64,000 nt of DNA, taken from Aphelenchoides besseyi. Taxonomy: Eukaryota; Nematoda; Chromadorea; Rhabditida; Aphelenchoididae. The notes beneath the pieces are model-generated. The model searched no databases, was not told the origin of the DNA, and was given only the letters and a program-made list of their open reading frames with translations. This document shows positions 20,718-31,749 of this stretch, one piece after another (positions within the stretch are counted from its first letter, which is position 1; each line of letters starts with the position of its first letter). The translations under genes and the position numbers were made by a program. The stretch lies in NCBI GenBank assembly GCA_024699855.1, contig JAMPIQ010000003.1:7812001-7876000 (forward strand), read 5' to 3'.

Positions 20718-21500
20718 TACGTACCGCCATGCCAAACATAGTTGAAGAAGGCCACTACAAAGTGCCCGAAGAAGTACGCAAATCATACACGCAAAATTCC
20801 CTTCATTATTGGACCTACACATCCTTGCTGGTTCAAAAGCTGATGGACGTTCAACTTCATCGTGTGTTACCCGATATTGAAGAATTTCAACAACAGATCA
20901 AAACAACCTTCAAAGCGCCCGACAATGTTTGTAAATCCATATTCGAAAACTTTGTCCGCTGTTTAAAACGACGAGAACCAACCCGATCTACTGAGATGGG
21001 CAAGAAAATGTCTGCTAAAACGAAAGAACAACAAAACAAACACTCGAACGGCTTGTTAAAGCGCCGAATCAACAATCGGAAATCCGTGTTCTCGTAGATG
21101 CCCTCGATGCACTCTTCAACGCAGTGCTTCGACTTAAATACATCCCGACGTCATGAAAAACGTCGACCACAGTATTGATCCGCAAGAAGGGTGACCCCGC
21201 CAAAATTTCGAGTTGGCGGCCTATCGCCCACTCTAACACGGTAAGCAAACTCTGCAACTCATTTTTGACCGCGTACATCGGAAAACGGACAGCACGAGAA
21301 CAACGACTGATGAACACGCAGAAAGGATTCATGTCATTTGCTGGATGTACGGAACACAACTTGTCCAAACAGTGGCGCAACAAGCGAGGAGAACGCGAAA
21401 GAAAGCAGCAATCGCATTTCGGGACCTACGAAATGCCTTCGGATCTATCTCATACGATGTCATCACTGCCGTACTCCGATGGAACTGTTGCGCCTGACTA
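20718..21500 (+). pseudogene. RLE-type retrotransposon copy B, reverse transcriptase N-terminal part
   Basis: 20729-21097 continues the linker. From about 21160 comes RT motif 1-2: TTVLIRKKGDP...SSWRPIAHSNTVSKL, then RLMNTQKGFMSFAGCTEHN. In a shifted frame at about 21400 follows AIAFRDLRNAFGSISYDVI, RT motif A. The polymerase FADD-type motif is not present. A stop and frame shifts show it is dead. Confidence 0.75.
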
Positions 21501-21699
21501 GTTTGCAACCAGTCCAACGTACGAAAATGTAGTTTATCCTTTTTGGTAAATTATAAAACAAACGAACAAATACCACGCATACGGAACAGCGATCAAACAA
21601 AATTAAAATAACAAACCAAATCAAACAAACAATTAAGAAAATCAAAAGGACAGCAAAAACTAGAGGCCAACGGAAACGAATGAACGACGAAAACAATTT
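21501..21699. other. AT-rich interruption within retrotransposon remnants
   Basis: Lacks similarity to the flanking retrotransposon codons; separates copy B from copy C. Confidence 0.4.
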
Positions 21700-22406
21700 A
21701 AAAGGAATTGATGCCTTTCGCCGGATGCACAGAGCACAACTTCACTATCCAGTCCGTGGTCCAGAATGCTTGAAGAAAGACGGAACGGTTGCTTTTCTAG
21801 ATTTCAAAAACGCGTTTGGCTCAATTACTCACAATGTGATCTACTCGCCACTCCGATGAACTCGATCGTACTCGCTTATCTCGCCATCGGACACCGATAC
21901 GCAATCCTGATGAAGAAGCTTATGGCCTCATACACAATCCCATGGTCCTGCGACATCTACATGCAACACGTTACCGGTGCACAACAATTCAAGAAACCTC
22001 AACCGCCGTAATCTCTAGGTTTTCCACTGCTTCTCTCTGTTGTTCTTTACTCGTATTTTTCTCCGATAACTATTGTGTCTTCTATATTCTTCTGTTCTTT
22101 CACCTTCCTAACAATCGACTCTAACAATCCTCTATCTCTCTTCCGCTCTGCCCGATCATTCAAACACGATTAATCCGTCAGTCAAATTGTTTTGTGCTGT
22201 TCTTTCGATCCTCTGTAACTTTAACCCGATTATTCTTATCTGATCAAACGCAGAAGTGCCTTAAACTATTGTCTCCGGTATCTTTTAGCCTCCAACTCGA
22301 TATTCTCTCCAAGCCACTCCGCGACTGATCCTCATCTACTTGTTTCCATTTTCCACACACCCGCCGCGTGTTGTGCGTCGGGCAGCATTCTCTCAATAAA
22401 ACAAAA
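21700..22406 (+). mobile_element. Internally deleted RLE-type retrotransposon copy C with 3' UTR, ending at U2 sequence
   Basis: 21700-21840 repeats the RT segment (LMPFAGCTEHNFTIQSV; GTVAFLDFKNAFGSITHNVI). At about 21858 it jumps to the polyprotein C-terminus (AYLAIGHRYAILMKKLMASYTIPW...YMQHVTGAQQF), matching the end of copy A (LGIGRRYATLMKRLMVTDTIKW). The stop at 22009 is followed by CCGTAATCTCTAGG, identical to the region around copy A's stop. The 3' UTR runs about 390 bases and contains a CCCGCCGCG...TGCGTCGGG hairpin near 22362-22384. It ends in AATAAAACAAAA, after which U2 sequence begins without a gap. Confidence 0.75.
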
Positions 22407-22439
22407 TGTTCTCATCAGCTTAATCTCTGGTACGAGTAC
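22407..22439 (+). pseudogene. U2 snRNA fragment (U2 positions 41-73) at the retrotransposon 3' junction
   Basis: 33 bases match the U2 gene at 4556-4588 with one mismatch (TTCTCATC for TTCTTATC). The match starts exactly where the retrotransposon 3' end stops, and ends at GAGTAC, after which the sequence differs. This is the arrangement expected for an element inserted in a U2 gene copy that later decayed, or for a copy made from a U2-flanked template. Confidence 0.85.
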
Positions 22440-22779
22440 ATGGTGGACATAGATATCTTTAGCTCACACAGTTTATAAACGTGAGGATACCTTGTCTGCA
22501 GCTTCACAATCGTTTTGTCAAAATTTTATTGTTTTTAACGAATTACAACGTAATTTAAATAAACGAGCAATTAATAACAGAACTGTGGTTTCTACCAATT
22601 AGAAGAACAGTTGTTAGAACTAACAAGTCTCTGTACAATGTAGGTTTGACGGATTAGTTTTTTGTGGTTAATTATCGATTTAAAAACATCCCAGCCGTGG
22701 ATTGTAAAGCAAATTGGAATATCAAGTTTCGAGTGATTTCTTTGAAGTTTTTGAGTCCTATCGATGGAAAGTTTGGTGA
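22440..22779. other. Intergenic, 3' of the globin gene
   Basis: No gene or RNA seen. Confidence 0.4.
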
Positions 22780-25025
22780 TCAGTATTGGGGAACATGAAG
22801 GAAAGGATCGCTGCCATTGACTAACAGTGTTGGGCTGAACACTTGATCGGTAAGTCGACGCATTGAGTTTGTTGGGCTTTTAGATCGTGGCGAAACTTCG
22901 GCCGATGCGGCGAATGAATGTCGTGGTTGACGCGAAACAACACAGGCAGCTCCTGTACTAAAACTGTGAGACGATCGTCGCATCTCTCGCATCTCGTTGT
23001 AGAAACCGTTACGCACTGATGTAAAGACCTGCAATTCCAATAATTAAAAGTAAAATTGCGTTCTCTCTTACGAGTTCAACGAATTGAGAGAAACTGGCCA
23101 AAGTCAAATGTGCCGGATGCACTGCGTTGTCTGAAAGAAGATGGTTTCTGGTCAGTGTTTTTGTACATACCAAGAAATGTGCATTCGATGATTGTAGCGT
23201 CTGCCACCGCAGCAAAATAGTCGGCTTTGAAGCCGCTCGAACGATACGAAACGTATTTTTTCCCGAACTCTTTGGCCAGACGTTGAATCTAAATGACACT
23301 CTCTTAGTGAAGTCATCAAGTAGGGCGTTTGCTTTGCATAAACTACGTAATCAAAGGCCATTAAACTCGTATAACTGCAAATTTTACGACCACAAAACTG
23401 AATCGTTCTGAGTTCAGTGTCTGTCGTAAGTTCCTTCTACTAATTTTACGACTTTTACGTCGATTGGACGATTTCATCAATCGCTACTTCCGGCGAGTTG
23501 ACGTCCCAAACTGCGCAGTGAAATTCGAGACTCAACGTGCAAAAACGAGATTTCACATTTGCCAAATTCGGAAGTTCAATTGTCGAGTTAACATACCTCA
23601 TCTACGAAGTCGATGTTCACCGCCGATTTCTTCAGTAGAACTTTGATTTCGTTCTCGACTTTCTCTTTTTCCTCGGCCGTCAACGTCGAGTAAAACGAAC
23701 GGAAATCAGCTCGTTTCTCGGCCGTTCTTTTGATGATTTTTCGTCCAAGAATTTCATGAGGATTTTGGAAACAACTCTGCAAGAAGATCGATTACCAACA
23801 AACCGAGATCAACTCACTTGAATTAGCTGTCGATTCTTAAGCGGAATCGGGTGTTTTTGTTGTTTCAAACTGTTGGAACGTTCGCTGTTCACGGAACCGG
23901 ATCGACTTCTGCTGCTCATGTCACTGCTGCCGTCAATCGAGAGTTGAGAAGAACAATTGGACACTGAAAAGGGGACAATTAAACTCCGTTCTGTCTAGCA
24001 TTCCATTAAGTTAAAGACCTTGATATTAAATGTCACGACATTAAGATTGAAAGGCAAAAGTACCACTTTGTAGCTTCCGGTTGTTTATTGCGCGTGAGTT
24101 CAATGGTTTTTGCGGGCTAAGTCTCAACATTCACGTCAACGGTAAGAACTTGAGATCTTCCGGTTTTTCTAGTTCGCCAACTACGATGCAAAAGCGTTCG
24201 CGAGAATTGTGCCAAAAATATACAAACACTAAGTACATTTCGGCGGAAAGTTTATTTACAGAAGTTTTACGCTTGAGTTAGAATTCTGTCATTCTAATTA
24301 ATCAGTAATCATCACGCATCAATAATCCTCAATACGCCGCATTTCAAACGACCAGATGGCATTTAGACCACCGGTTGTGGTTGAAAGTAATTAAACGAAC
24401 GTGTTGCCCATCAGGTTCGTCTACAAAGGCCTCTTACAATCAGCAGATGTTTTAAAAGAGTGAATGTCGATCGATTAAAAATGTAAGAAAAGAAATTGAC
24501 TGCCGGCACATCATAGCGAACTGAACACTCGAACACAGTCAAGGTTGGCTTAAAAACTGTCGACAGGTAGTGCGTGCGTGCCATTGCGTCATAGAGTCCG
24601 AGTTCATTGACTATGGAAATCAAAAACGAAGGAATATTTGGTGTCGCGTAGAACTACCGATTCCTTTTCGGGTTTCGGGAAACGAAAATTGTAATGACGT
24701 CTAGAGTGTTTGAAGACATTCCTAGTATCTGAATGCGATCAAATGAATGGCAACTGCCCGAATTACATCTCTAATTGCTGTTTGATGTCAAATGCCGTCA
24801 AACTAGTAGGTTGGAAATTGGACCCGTGAACACAAGAATGTCAATCGCTATAAACGTTAACTTACTGTTCGGACTCAGAAATCCATCGGAACAGCTCATT
24901 GAGGAATTTGAGGCTGGAAGCGTCGGCGAAGTTCTGCAGCGACGTGCGGAATCGGTGGACAGTCGTCGTTGTACTTTGGCGGCGGGATGTGAACTCGGCT
25001 GCAATTTCGAACTGTCGTTACCCAT
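22780..25025 (-). CDS. glb: Nematode globin with predicted N-myristoylation
   Basis: Six exons (25025-24866, 23963-23818, 23776-23597, 23288-23171, 23130-23072, 23028-22780) join in phase to 303 residues. The N-terminus MGNDSSK fits an N-myristoylation signal, as in several C. elegans globins. A Ser-rich extension of about 90 residues precedes the globin fold: RQLIQSCFQNPHEILGRKI, EKRADFRSFYSTL, then IQRLAKEFGKKYVSYRSSGF, DYFAAVADATIIECTFLD, and the FTSVRNGFYNEMREMRR ending typical of nematode globins. The stretch KKYVSY occupies the place where the proximal F8 histidine is normally read (KRHV-type), so haem coordination may be altered. First intron is 902 bases, the third 308; the others about 40. 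I infer membrane attachment and a sensory or redox role. Confidence 0.85.
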
Positions 25026-25029
25026 CTTT

Positions 25030-26170
25030 CTGAAATCGAGTTCAAATGTCAATTGAATTGGAACAAAGAGCACGAAAACAAAACTCAAGAGCCAACACGA
25101 ACAAAATTTGCGTAATAGAGGAAGTCGGAAAACTTGTTCGGAGAAATCGCAAGAAATTTTATTTGCCTTTGTGTTCGAAGAGCAAACCAAAGATTTTTTC
25201 GCTTGCTGAACACCAACAAATCGACCAACTACATCACTTCCTCTTCATTCTGTTGTTCGGATCATAAGAGAACAAAAACTTATCCTTCGAATTCATTTGA
25301 TTGAAACTCCAGAAGTTTCTGAACGAACCCACAACCCGGTGGTTCTTTGGGGTTTCCGTTTACAGTAAGAAAAACGAGACCCGAAGTTGGTTATTTATGT
25401 ATGAGATGCGTAGAATGAATAGCACGTGGCTTTTGAAATGCGAAGAGCGCGATTCAACTCCCCAGTCGTGGTCACCATCTAATTTGGAAGCAACGCGTTT
25501 AAAAGGGCAAATTCAATGTAACGATCCGCTGTGCGATGGGCGGAGTAAACAAAGGAAATAAAAGATCAATACAAACGATTTTAATCATTGGGATGAATGA
25601 GAGTGTACATCTGGAATCCTTTAAGACGATTAAGTTTCTTGAACAACGCTAAAACCATCTTGTGCAATCGAATTAAACGGAAACATTTCAGTTGTTAAAA
25701 CGAGTGTGAAGGAACCAGCGAGCTGTTATCCAATAATCAATTAGAGTTACCCGTAAATCCACGCGCAATCTCTCAAACTGTTGACTCAGCTGTCGTAGTT
25801 AGAAAAACAGCCGGAAATCGAGTTGAAGACATGCGACTCGAAGTCTATTTGAGAACCCGAATCTCCCACGAATTTCCGTAATTCACGACCTAACAGTCGT
25901 CAGAAATTATTTCGAAAATCAAAAGCACGATTGTCCGCAGTTAAGAACCTTGTACAGAACTCAGAAGTTCAAAAAACCGAAAGATACACGTGACAAATTG
26001 GCCCCAACAACTGGCATTTGATACCAAACCCATGGAATTTGGTTTCAGAATCCGATTCTGAAGTTCGAAAGCCGATTTGCGAAACGGAATTCTAACAAAA
26101 TAACCGAACGTCTTGGAAATTAACGGAGATTCAAAACCTTCGAAAAGAACGATAAGTAGCTTGTGCGAAT
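25030..26170. other. Gene-poor stretch upstream of the globin
   Basis: No supported gene; contains the globin promoter at its left edge. Confidence 0.35.
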
Positions 26171-26179
26171 CATAAACAG

Positions 26180-26503
26180 AAATTCCCCAAACATTTTAAT
26201 TCTTGGATTTCACTACAATACGTCGATGAACTTGAGTTTGTTACGAGCCAATGGCAAGCAATAAAAATTCGTCTGCTTCGCTTAACAAAAACCTCAATTG
26301 AAGAGCGGATTTTGTTCTTCACCGCGAGAGTGGAGATTACCGGACCTGAAGCCGTTCGATTCGCCGTTGGTTTCCATTTAGAGCCAAAAGATATCGTGAG
26401 AATTCTGGTCGTTTATCCGTCGATTTAACTTCTAATGCAGAACTTCGAAGATGTTTGCTCCACGCTGAAAACACACAAACAATCGACTTGGGCCGGAAGT
26501 TGA
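26180..26503 (+). CDS. Unrecognised protein, C-terminal exons
   Basis: Exon 26180-26395 (72 codons, opening after an AACAG acceptor, closing at GATATC|GTGAGA) and exon 26441-26503 (after TAATGCAG, stop TGA) share phase and are separated by a 45-base intron. The protein reads SWISLQYVDELEFVTSQW, then SIEERILFFTARVEITGPE and FAVGFHLEPKD, then NFEDVCSTLKTHKQSTWAGS. The pattern of alternating hydrophobic residues suggests a beta-rich fold. I do not recognise it. Upstream exons were not found. Confidence 0.45.
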
Positions 26504-26904
26504 CGCAATTCATCGACCCCCAAACTGCGTAATCGAATTAGAAACAAAATGAACGATGAGTTTCGATGCAAATACGAAGACTTTTTTCGTGTTTTTGACG
26601 TCTTGTCGACACACGTCTGCTCCGCGAAGTCCTACGGTTTGTCGTCCAAAGAAACCCGTGAAGACGACAAAAACGGTGGTCCAAAAACTCGAACCTGCAG
26701 TCGATTTTGAATCAAATTTCCACAGATTTGCAATTCAAAACGAACGACGAGTTCGTAGTTTGACTACTCATCTCTCGAGCGTGCCCGGACACCAAAAACC
26801 GCGTACAAATTTAGCCGCCCATTTTCTTCGAATTCGCTTATAAAACGTTTCGAACGCTTCGCTCTGCACACCCACTTGAGAAGCGGAAATCAAATTTCGT
26901 TCAC
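26504..26904. other. Gap with a short ATG-started frame
   Basis: A 53-codon ATG frame (26550-26711, plus) has no recognisable content; otherwise nothing supported. Confidence 0.3.
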
Positions 26905-27162
26905 TCAATTCGGTTTGTAACCCGTTTGCCGTGAGTTAGACACCAGGAATCTACGCAACAAATTGGCTGATTGGCGGGAATCTATTTGGATCGCAAAGCC
27001 AGTATTTTTGTAGTCAACATTCCAAACAACCTTTCCATCGACATATCCGGAACGAGCTCTTGGAAATGAGTGTTGGATTAACGGAGAAGATCGAAGCTCA
27101 GCGCGTGTATTTTTAACCGTATACTTCAACTCCTTCCTATTTCTGAATTCTCGAGTAATCAA
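26905..27162 (-). CDS. Possible terminal exon of an unknown protein
   Basis: 85 codons ending in TGA. The composition looks protein-like (FPRARSGYVDGKVVWNVDYK, TGFAIQIDSRQSANLLRRFL). There is no ATG-started complete gene and no family match. Could be an exon of a gene whose other exons are in 27.1-28.4 kb; weak. Confidence 0.3.
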   Translation of the reverse strand: MITREFRNRKELKYTVKNTRAELRSSPLIQHSFPRARSGYVDGKVVWNVDYKNTGFAIQIDSRQSANLLRRFLVSNSRQTGYKPN

Positions 27163-28288
27163 ATTGATTAAGTGTGAAAGTCAAGAGATCGAAAATGAAA
27201 ACCAATTTCGATAATTCTTCAAACTCCCAAACGTCACTCATTAACCCGAAACTCAATTAAACCGACCTGCGTACGTATATATCTCACGTTATTAACATCA
27301 GGATCTTCGAAAAAAACGATTAGACGATACGGTCAGCCGTCTGTTTTGCTTAATCCCACAGATCCGAGAACGAATTCGAAAAATTGACTACTCAGTAAAA
27401 TGCGAACGTGATGCTTGAACACTCGCAAATAACCTTCTTGTGGATACTTTTAGAAATTAACTAAACGTTACGTACGATGTATTTGATCAATAGAGAAGTC
27501 GCTATGACCGTATACGACCAATGTTGTTATTCCCGAACTCACAACCATCCACGTGGACTTCCCAAAATGGAACAGTCGAATATTGTTAAGTCAAGAGATG
27601 ACTTGAAGCCGATGAAACGACAAACCGCGAGATCCTTTACCACCCTCTGCGGCTTAAAACGAAGCCACAAGTGGAGCGAGAAATAGAACGTGCGGTCAAG
27701 AAGCTCTTCAATCGTCTGATGTCGACCAGAAATTTAGGGGCGGTTTAAGACCAAGAGCCGAAGATATTAAACAGTTGTGCGAAATGAGCACAAAAGCAAT
27801 CAAAGAATAGAAACCACAGGATAGCGATTAAATGAAAGCTACGAAATTTGGTCTTATTAAATCTCCTTTTGAGCTAACAAGTCATTCAAAATTGCGAACT
27901 TAAACGCAATTCGTAATTGGATAACTTCTGTTTGATCAGGTGCTGATTGCGTCAATGACGAGGACAAAGTGGTCGAGATTTCGAAAACAAAAGGATATAG
28001 GCAATCAACGTTCGAGAACATGGGTCAATTGTCGTCAATGAAACCCCAAAAATAGACACACACGAGTTGAACAGCTGCGCAACGGTTGAGTCAAAAGACC
28101 AATGGAAACGTTAAGGTTAAGTTTGAACAGCAACTATGGTCAAATCGAGAGGCAGAGAGTTCCAATTGAACTTTTGAGTTTAATAACCTTTTAAATGAAC
28201 AGGTTCTCTTGTCGAATCTACGAAAGGGATTGACGTCATAGAGATTAAACGAGCGGTTGAATTAGTTGATTGTCAAGATTAATCAAAC
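27163..28288. other. Gene-poor stretch
   Basis: Nothing supported; compositionally ordinary. Confidence 0.35.
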
Positions 28289-28421
28289 TCATCCATCGTC
28301 CACCCTCTCGAATGGACATCCCACGGATATGACAGAGCAGACGGATGGCCGTCGGCTCGTCAAAATATCGCAGCTGATCACAAAGCTCTTTCGGGAATAA
28401 ATCGCCATTTGGATCGGACAT
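28289..28421 (-). CDS. Possible first exon of an unknown protein
   Basis: ATG at 28421, then a 44-codon frame: SDPNGDLFPKELCDQLRYF, DEPTAIRLLCHIRGMSIREG, GRWM. It ends near GATGA|GTTTGA as a possible donor, or continues 15 codons to a stop. Amphipathic helices are likely. No partner exon was found downstream on the minus strand; family unknown. Confidence 0.35.
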
Positions 28422-28429
28422 TTTGAGTC

Positions 28430-30850
28430 CACTATGAGATCTCGTGTTCGCGGCGTTTCGATCGATTTAGCTGCAAAATTACGATCGTGATGCAAAGAAA
28501 GAGATTAAAATCCTGCAAATTCGTACTCCTTTTGACGTCATCTGAACAACAGGCGGCCTCTGGAAAAGATTGGAGGATCTTCGACTTAACAGCCTCGATC
28601 TTACGATTCAATCGAAAAACACGCGATCACACATTCTTGTTGGATTTGCAGCAAAAACGGTGAGAACGAAAAACAAACGTGCTCTCGAGATTGTTGATAA
28701 ACAGAAAACATGTGTTCCAGCAGTTTGTTGGGTCGTTTGGCGTAACGACTGTAACCAACATTATTGGCTTTGGAGATTACGTTTAAATGGAAGTCAAATG
28801 GATGGCCATTAGGTTCTTGTTGATGTTTGCTTCATTGTTCTCTTAAAAACAAGAAATCAGAGTCCAGACCGATTCGTTTCAGTGGCATAAACAAGTTGGT
28901 TTTTCTGTCGACCTGTCAAATCCACCGATTTATCGAGCAGAAATAGCATAGACAGGTTTTATATGAAGAACTCAAACGTTCATCTCGATGTGGAAGTAAA
29001 TTCGAAAAGCCAATTTGAGATTATCCCTTCAACATTGCGGTCAAAATAAGACGATACGTGTGTCAATCGGGAACCCAACAAACCGTACGTTTTTCGAACT
29101 CAAAAGTGAACGTATCTTTTGCAAACCACTGCGACGAACAGATGAAACAAAATTGCGATTAACAACCACGCGTGTGCTACGATAACTTTAATTATCAGCT
29201 GCCGCTCTAAGATGTCGTCGTGACGTCAAACCCTCGGACCGAAATAACTAATTAGGGACTGGAAATTGGACCGCTAATCCTCACGTCTGTTCTTCGCTGG
29301 TCGAGACGTTTGATTTACAATGCGCAGGTGTTCACGTTAACGAGACGGCAATTCAGCAGTGAAATGTCTTCTGACTTGCTGAATTTAACTTCCGATCTTT
29401 CGCGAATTTCCGCGGTTATTCGATACATAGGTTTGCACAAAGTGGCGCTTTCAGTCGACGAAATGACGCTCAGAAGTCGAAGGAGTTAAAATTTGAAAAC
29501 AATCTCGAATTTCACGGACCTTGTCGAGCGCTCCCGCTCCACAAAGAGGGTCGCGAATTCAAAGCCCGACGAACTACGTAAATCTCCTGATGCGCGATGT
29601 TCGAATTGCAATTTGTTCGAAAATAGACCCGAAAATCAACGTCAACGGAAATTTAAACTGATGAAAATTGCAGCTCAACATTTTTTCTTAATTGGATGAA
29701 GCTGCTGCGTTTGTCGATGACGTAGACAGAATGAGAACAAAACTACGAAGTTCGAGTAGTCACGCAAACAAAGTAAAAGGAAGTGGGTTTTAATTGCTTC
29801 AGAACTTCGAGAAAAACAAAGGTATTTAGCTGGACAATTCAAATAAAAAGCTGCAACGAGCAATTCAACGCAAACGAAGGCAATTAACAAAACGACTTCC
29901 GAACCGAGAACGTTTTCTCGTGGCTAACTTGCCATTTGCTCGATGATGTTCAGCAAGTGATGTGTGAAACAATTTCGTGGTCCCTCGATTATCTGATGTT
30001 GTAAATCTCGTCTTTCACATCTTCCTCGTTTTGCACAAAATTTGAGCATTCGGTGTCAGGAACGAAGAAATTGGATTCCAACAAAGTCGAAGTACTTCAA
30101 CTCCATGATTAACTACGAAAAAACTCGAGAGACAATCTTTTTTGCAAAAACCTTCCGATCGAACATTCCCGACAGTTCAACTATCCATTGGATTCAATTG
30201 CGAAATTTGGAGAGTAACGTGACAAGTCGAGACAATTTCGGAAATGCGCAGTCGAACAATAGACAACAAGTGTTCGTGGATGCCGCGAAGTTGAAAGTTC
30301 GAGAATTAACGTCACTCTTTTCTTCACCTACCGTGCATTCGAACAACTCTATGATTAGATTCTCTGTGTGAGGCGGCCTCGACCTTCTAGGATCTTCTGA
30401 ACTTAGTTACGATTTTAACGGCCGTGCGCAGAGTTTGTTTCGAATGAAATAAGAGCAAATGTTTGGCTCCGAAGACTTCTACGTTGTTTACGACTCTTGA
30501 GATTTGCGGACCTTTTGGAGAGCGAGTTTATAAGTCCATTTGAAAAAACAACCGAAATGTTTCAGCGAATGTGTCAAACGACTTTTCAATGGTCGTTTTG
30601 CACAACGAATCTCGTAAATCCGAATTGTTCCCAATGGTGCGTTGGCGTTCAGACGAAATTTGATGGTTGACGGAAGTGTTTATTTACTTCCGTTCTTTCA
30701 TCATTTTCAAACACAAAACAAATCTTCATGGAGGAGCGGACTGTATGTTAGTCCACGGTCTTTGAACGTTCAAGTTGAGACGAAAGATTGTTTATTTACA
30801 ACGAAACCAACTCGGCCAGTAAAGAACAATGAGAAGTAAATTGGATAAGT
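28430..30850. other. Gene-poor stretch of 2.4 kb
   Basis: Only short frames in all six phases, none with consistent splice signals or recognised domains. Either regulatory or intergenic DNA, or exons too short to recognise. Confidence 0.35.
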
Positions 30851-30859
30851 TAATGCGAT

Positions 30860-31269
30860 TCAAAACAAAATGGACTTGGGTCGCGACTGAAAGGTTAGTC
30901 GCTGACGTATAACCTAAATTGAATTACAAACAATAGCGATTTCAAAACATACCATAACAATCTGACATTCACCTTTCGGTTCTTTGATTTCCGAATCGTA
31001 ACAAGATTTGGACTTTCGAGTGTCGATAACGAGAAATGGGTTCTTTAATTTGGTCAGTTTTCCTTGAATCAGTTGATGTCCCAGCAAACAGACGGGTGTT
31101 GTGGCCGTTGGCCAGTGAAGAAACATTGCGATTTGACCGGCCGGATCCGGCGGCACCACCAAATCGCCCTGCATCTCGATCAAGATATGTTCTGGCACCT
31201 CACTAAACGGATAGACAGAAGTAGAAACCAATAAACATACCCATCAGTTGTTGAGATATAAACACGCAT
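30860..31269 (-). CDS. ctf-8: Ctf8, subunit of the alternative RFC clamp loader
   Basis: With Dcc1 and Ctf18 it forms the RFC variant that loads or unloads PCNA and supports sister chromatid cohesion. Exons 31269-31241, 31202-30953 and 30913-30860 give 110 residues, close to the usual 110-130. Conserved blocks: VPEHILIEMQGDL near the start, the VCLLGHQLIQGKLTKLKNPF core, and the C-terminal VIRQRLTFQSRPKSIL tail that pairs with Dcc1. Start at 31269 gives MRVYISTTDG. The next gene begins divergently on the plus strand within about 200 bases. Confidence 0.9.
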
Positions 31270-31442
31270 AGTATAGACAAGTTCACCGGTAAAAAACACA
31301 ATTTGAAGTTTCAGATCCAAAACTTCAAAACAGAAATATACGCGCCATAAACTTCTCTAGTGAGCTCGGTTGGTTTCTCCTCGATTTCTTTTAACAAAAC
31401 GAATTGGCGTAATGTTCCTTCACAGAGAGCAATTCAGCATAA

Positions 31443-31745
31443 TCTTCAACATATGTTTACAAACGATTCCAATCATTCAACATCGAGCTGGCTGTTAAAA
31501 GTATTCTTCGTCGTATAATTGCCGCTGAAATCGCCTTCTGTGGAGTTTCATTCGTTTCTTTTTGTTGTCTACGTCGCAACGAATCTGCTCGTTTCGAACT
31601 TCAGAAAAACTTTCCGCAACTTCTTGAGTTGTACTACAAAACCGAAGATTTGATATCGTACGGACATCTGACTGGTCGTCACATACGCCAACAAGATCGA
31701 ACTAAGTGGATTGGTCAGAAAATTGGTGATTTGGAGTCCGATTAA
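31443..31745 (+). CDS. CEBPZOS-like small mitochondrial membrane protein (5' end unresolved)
   Basis: The frame ending in TAA at 31743-31745 reads AVKSILRRIIAAEIAFCGVS (one hydrophobic helix), RFELQKNFPQLLELYYKTED and YGHLTGRHIRQQDRTKWIG. This matches the layout of vertebrate CEBPZOS: helix, then FRxxMxxxxPxILEVYYKS, then YGxRxxDxxxW. In-frame stop at 31440 and no ATG before the helix mean the start is in an upstream exon (acceptor possibly TCGAG|CTG at 31487) or is altered. The next ATG on the same strand starts four bases after the stop. Confidence 0.55.
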   Translation, partial: SSTYVYKRFQSFNIELAVKSILRRIIAAEIAFCGVSFVSFCCLRRNESARFELQKNFPQLLELYYKTEDLISYGHLTGRHIRQQDRTKWIGQKIGDLESD

Positions 31746-31749
31746 GATC

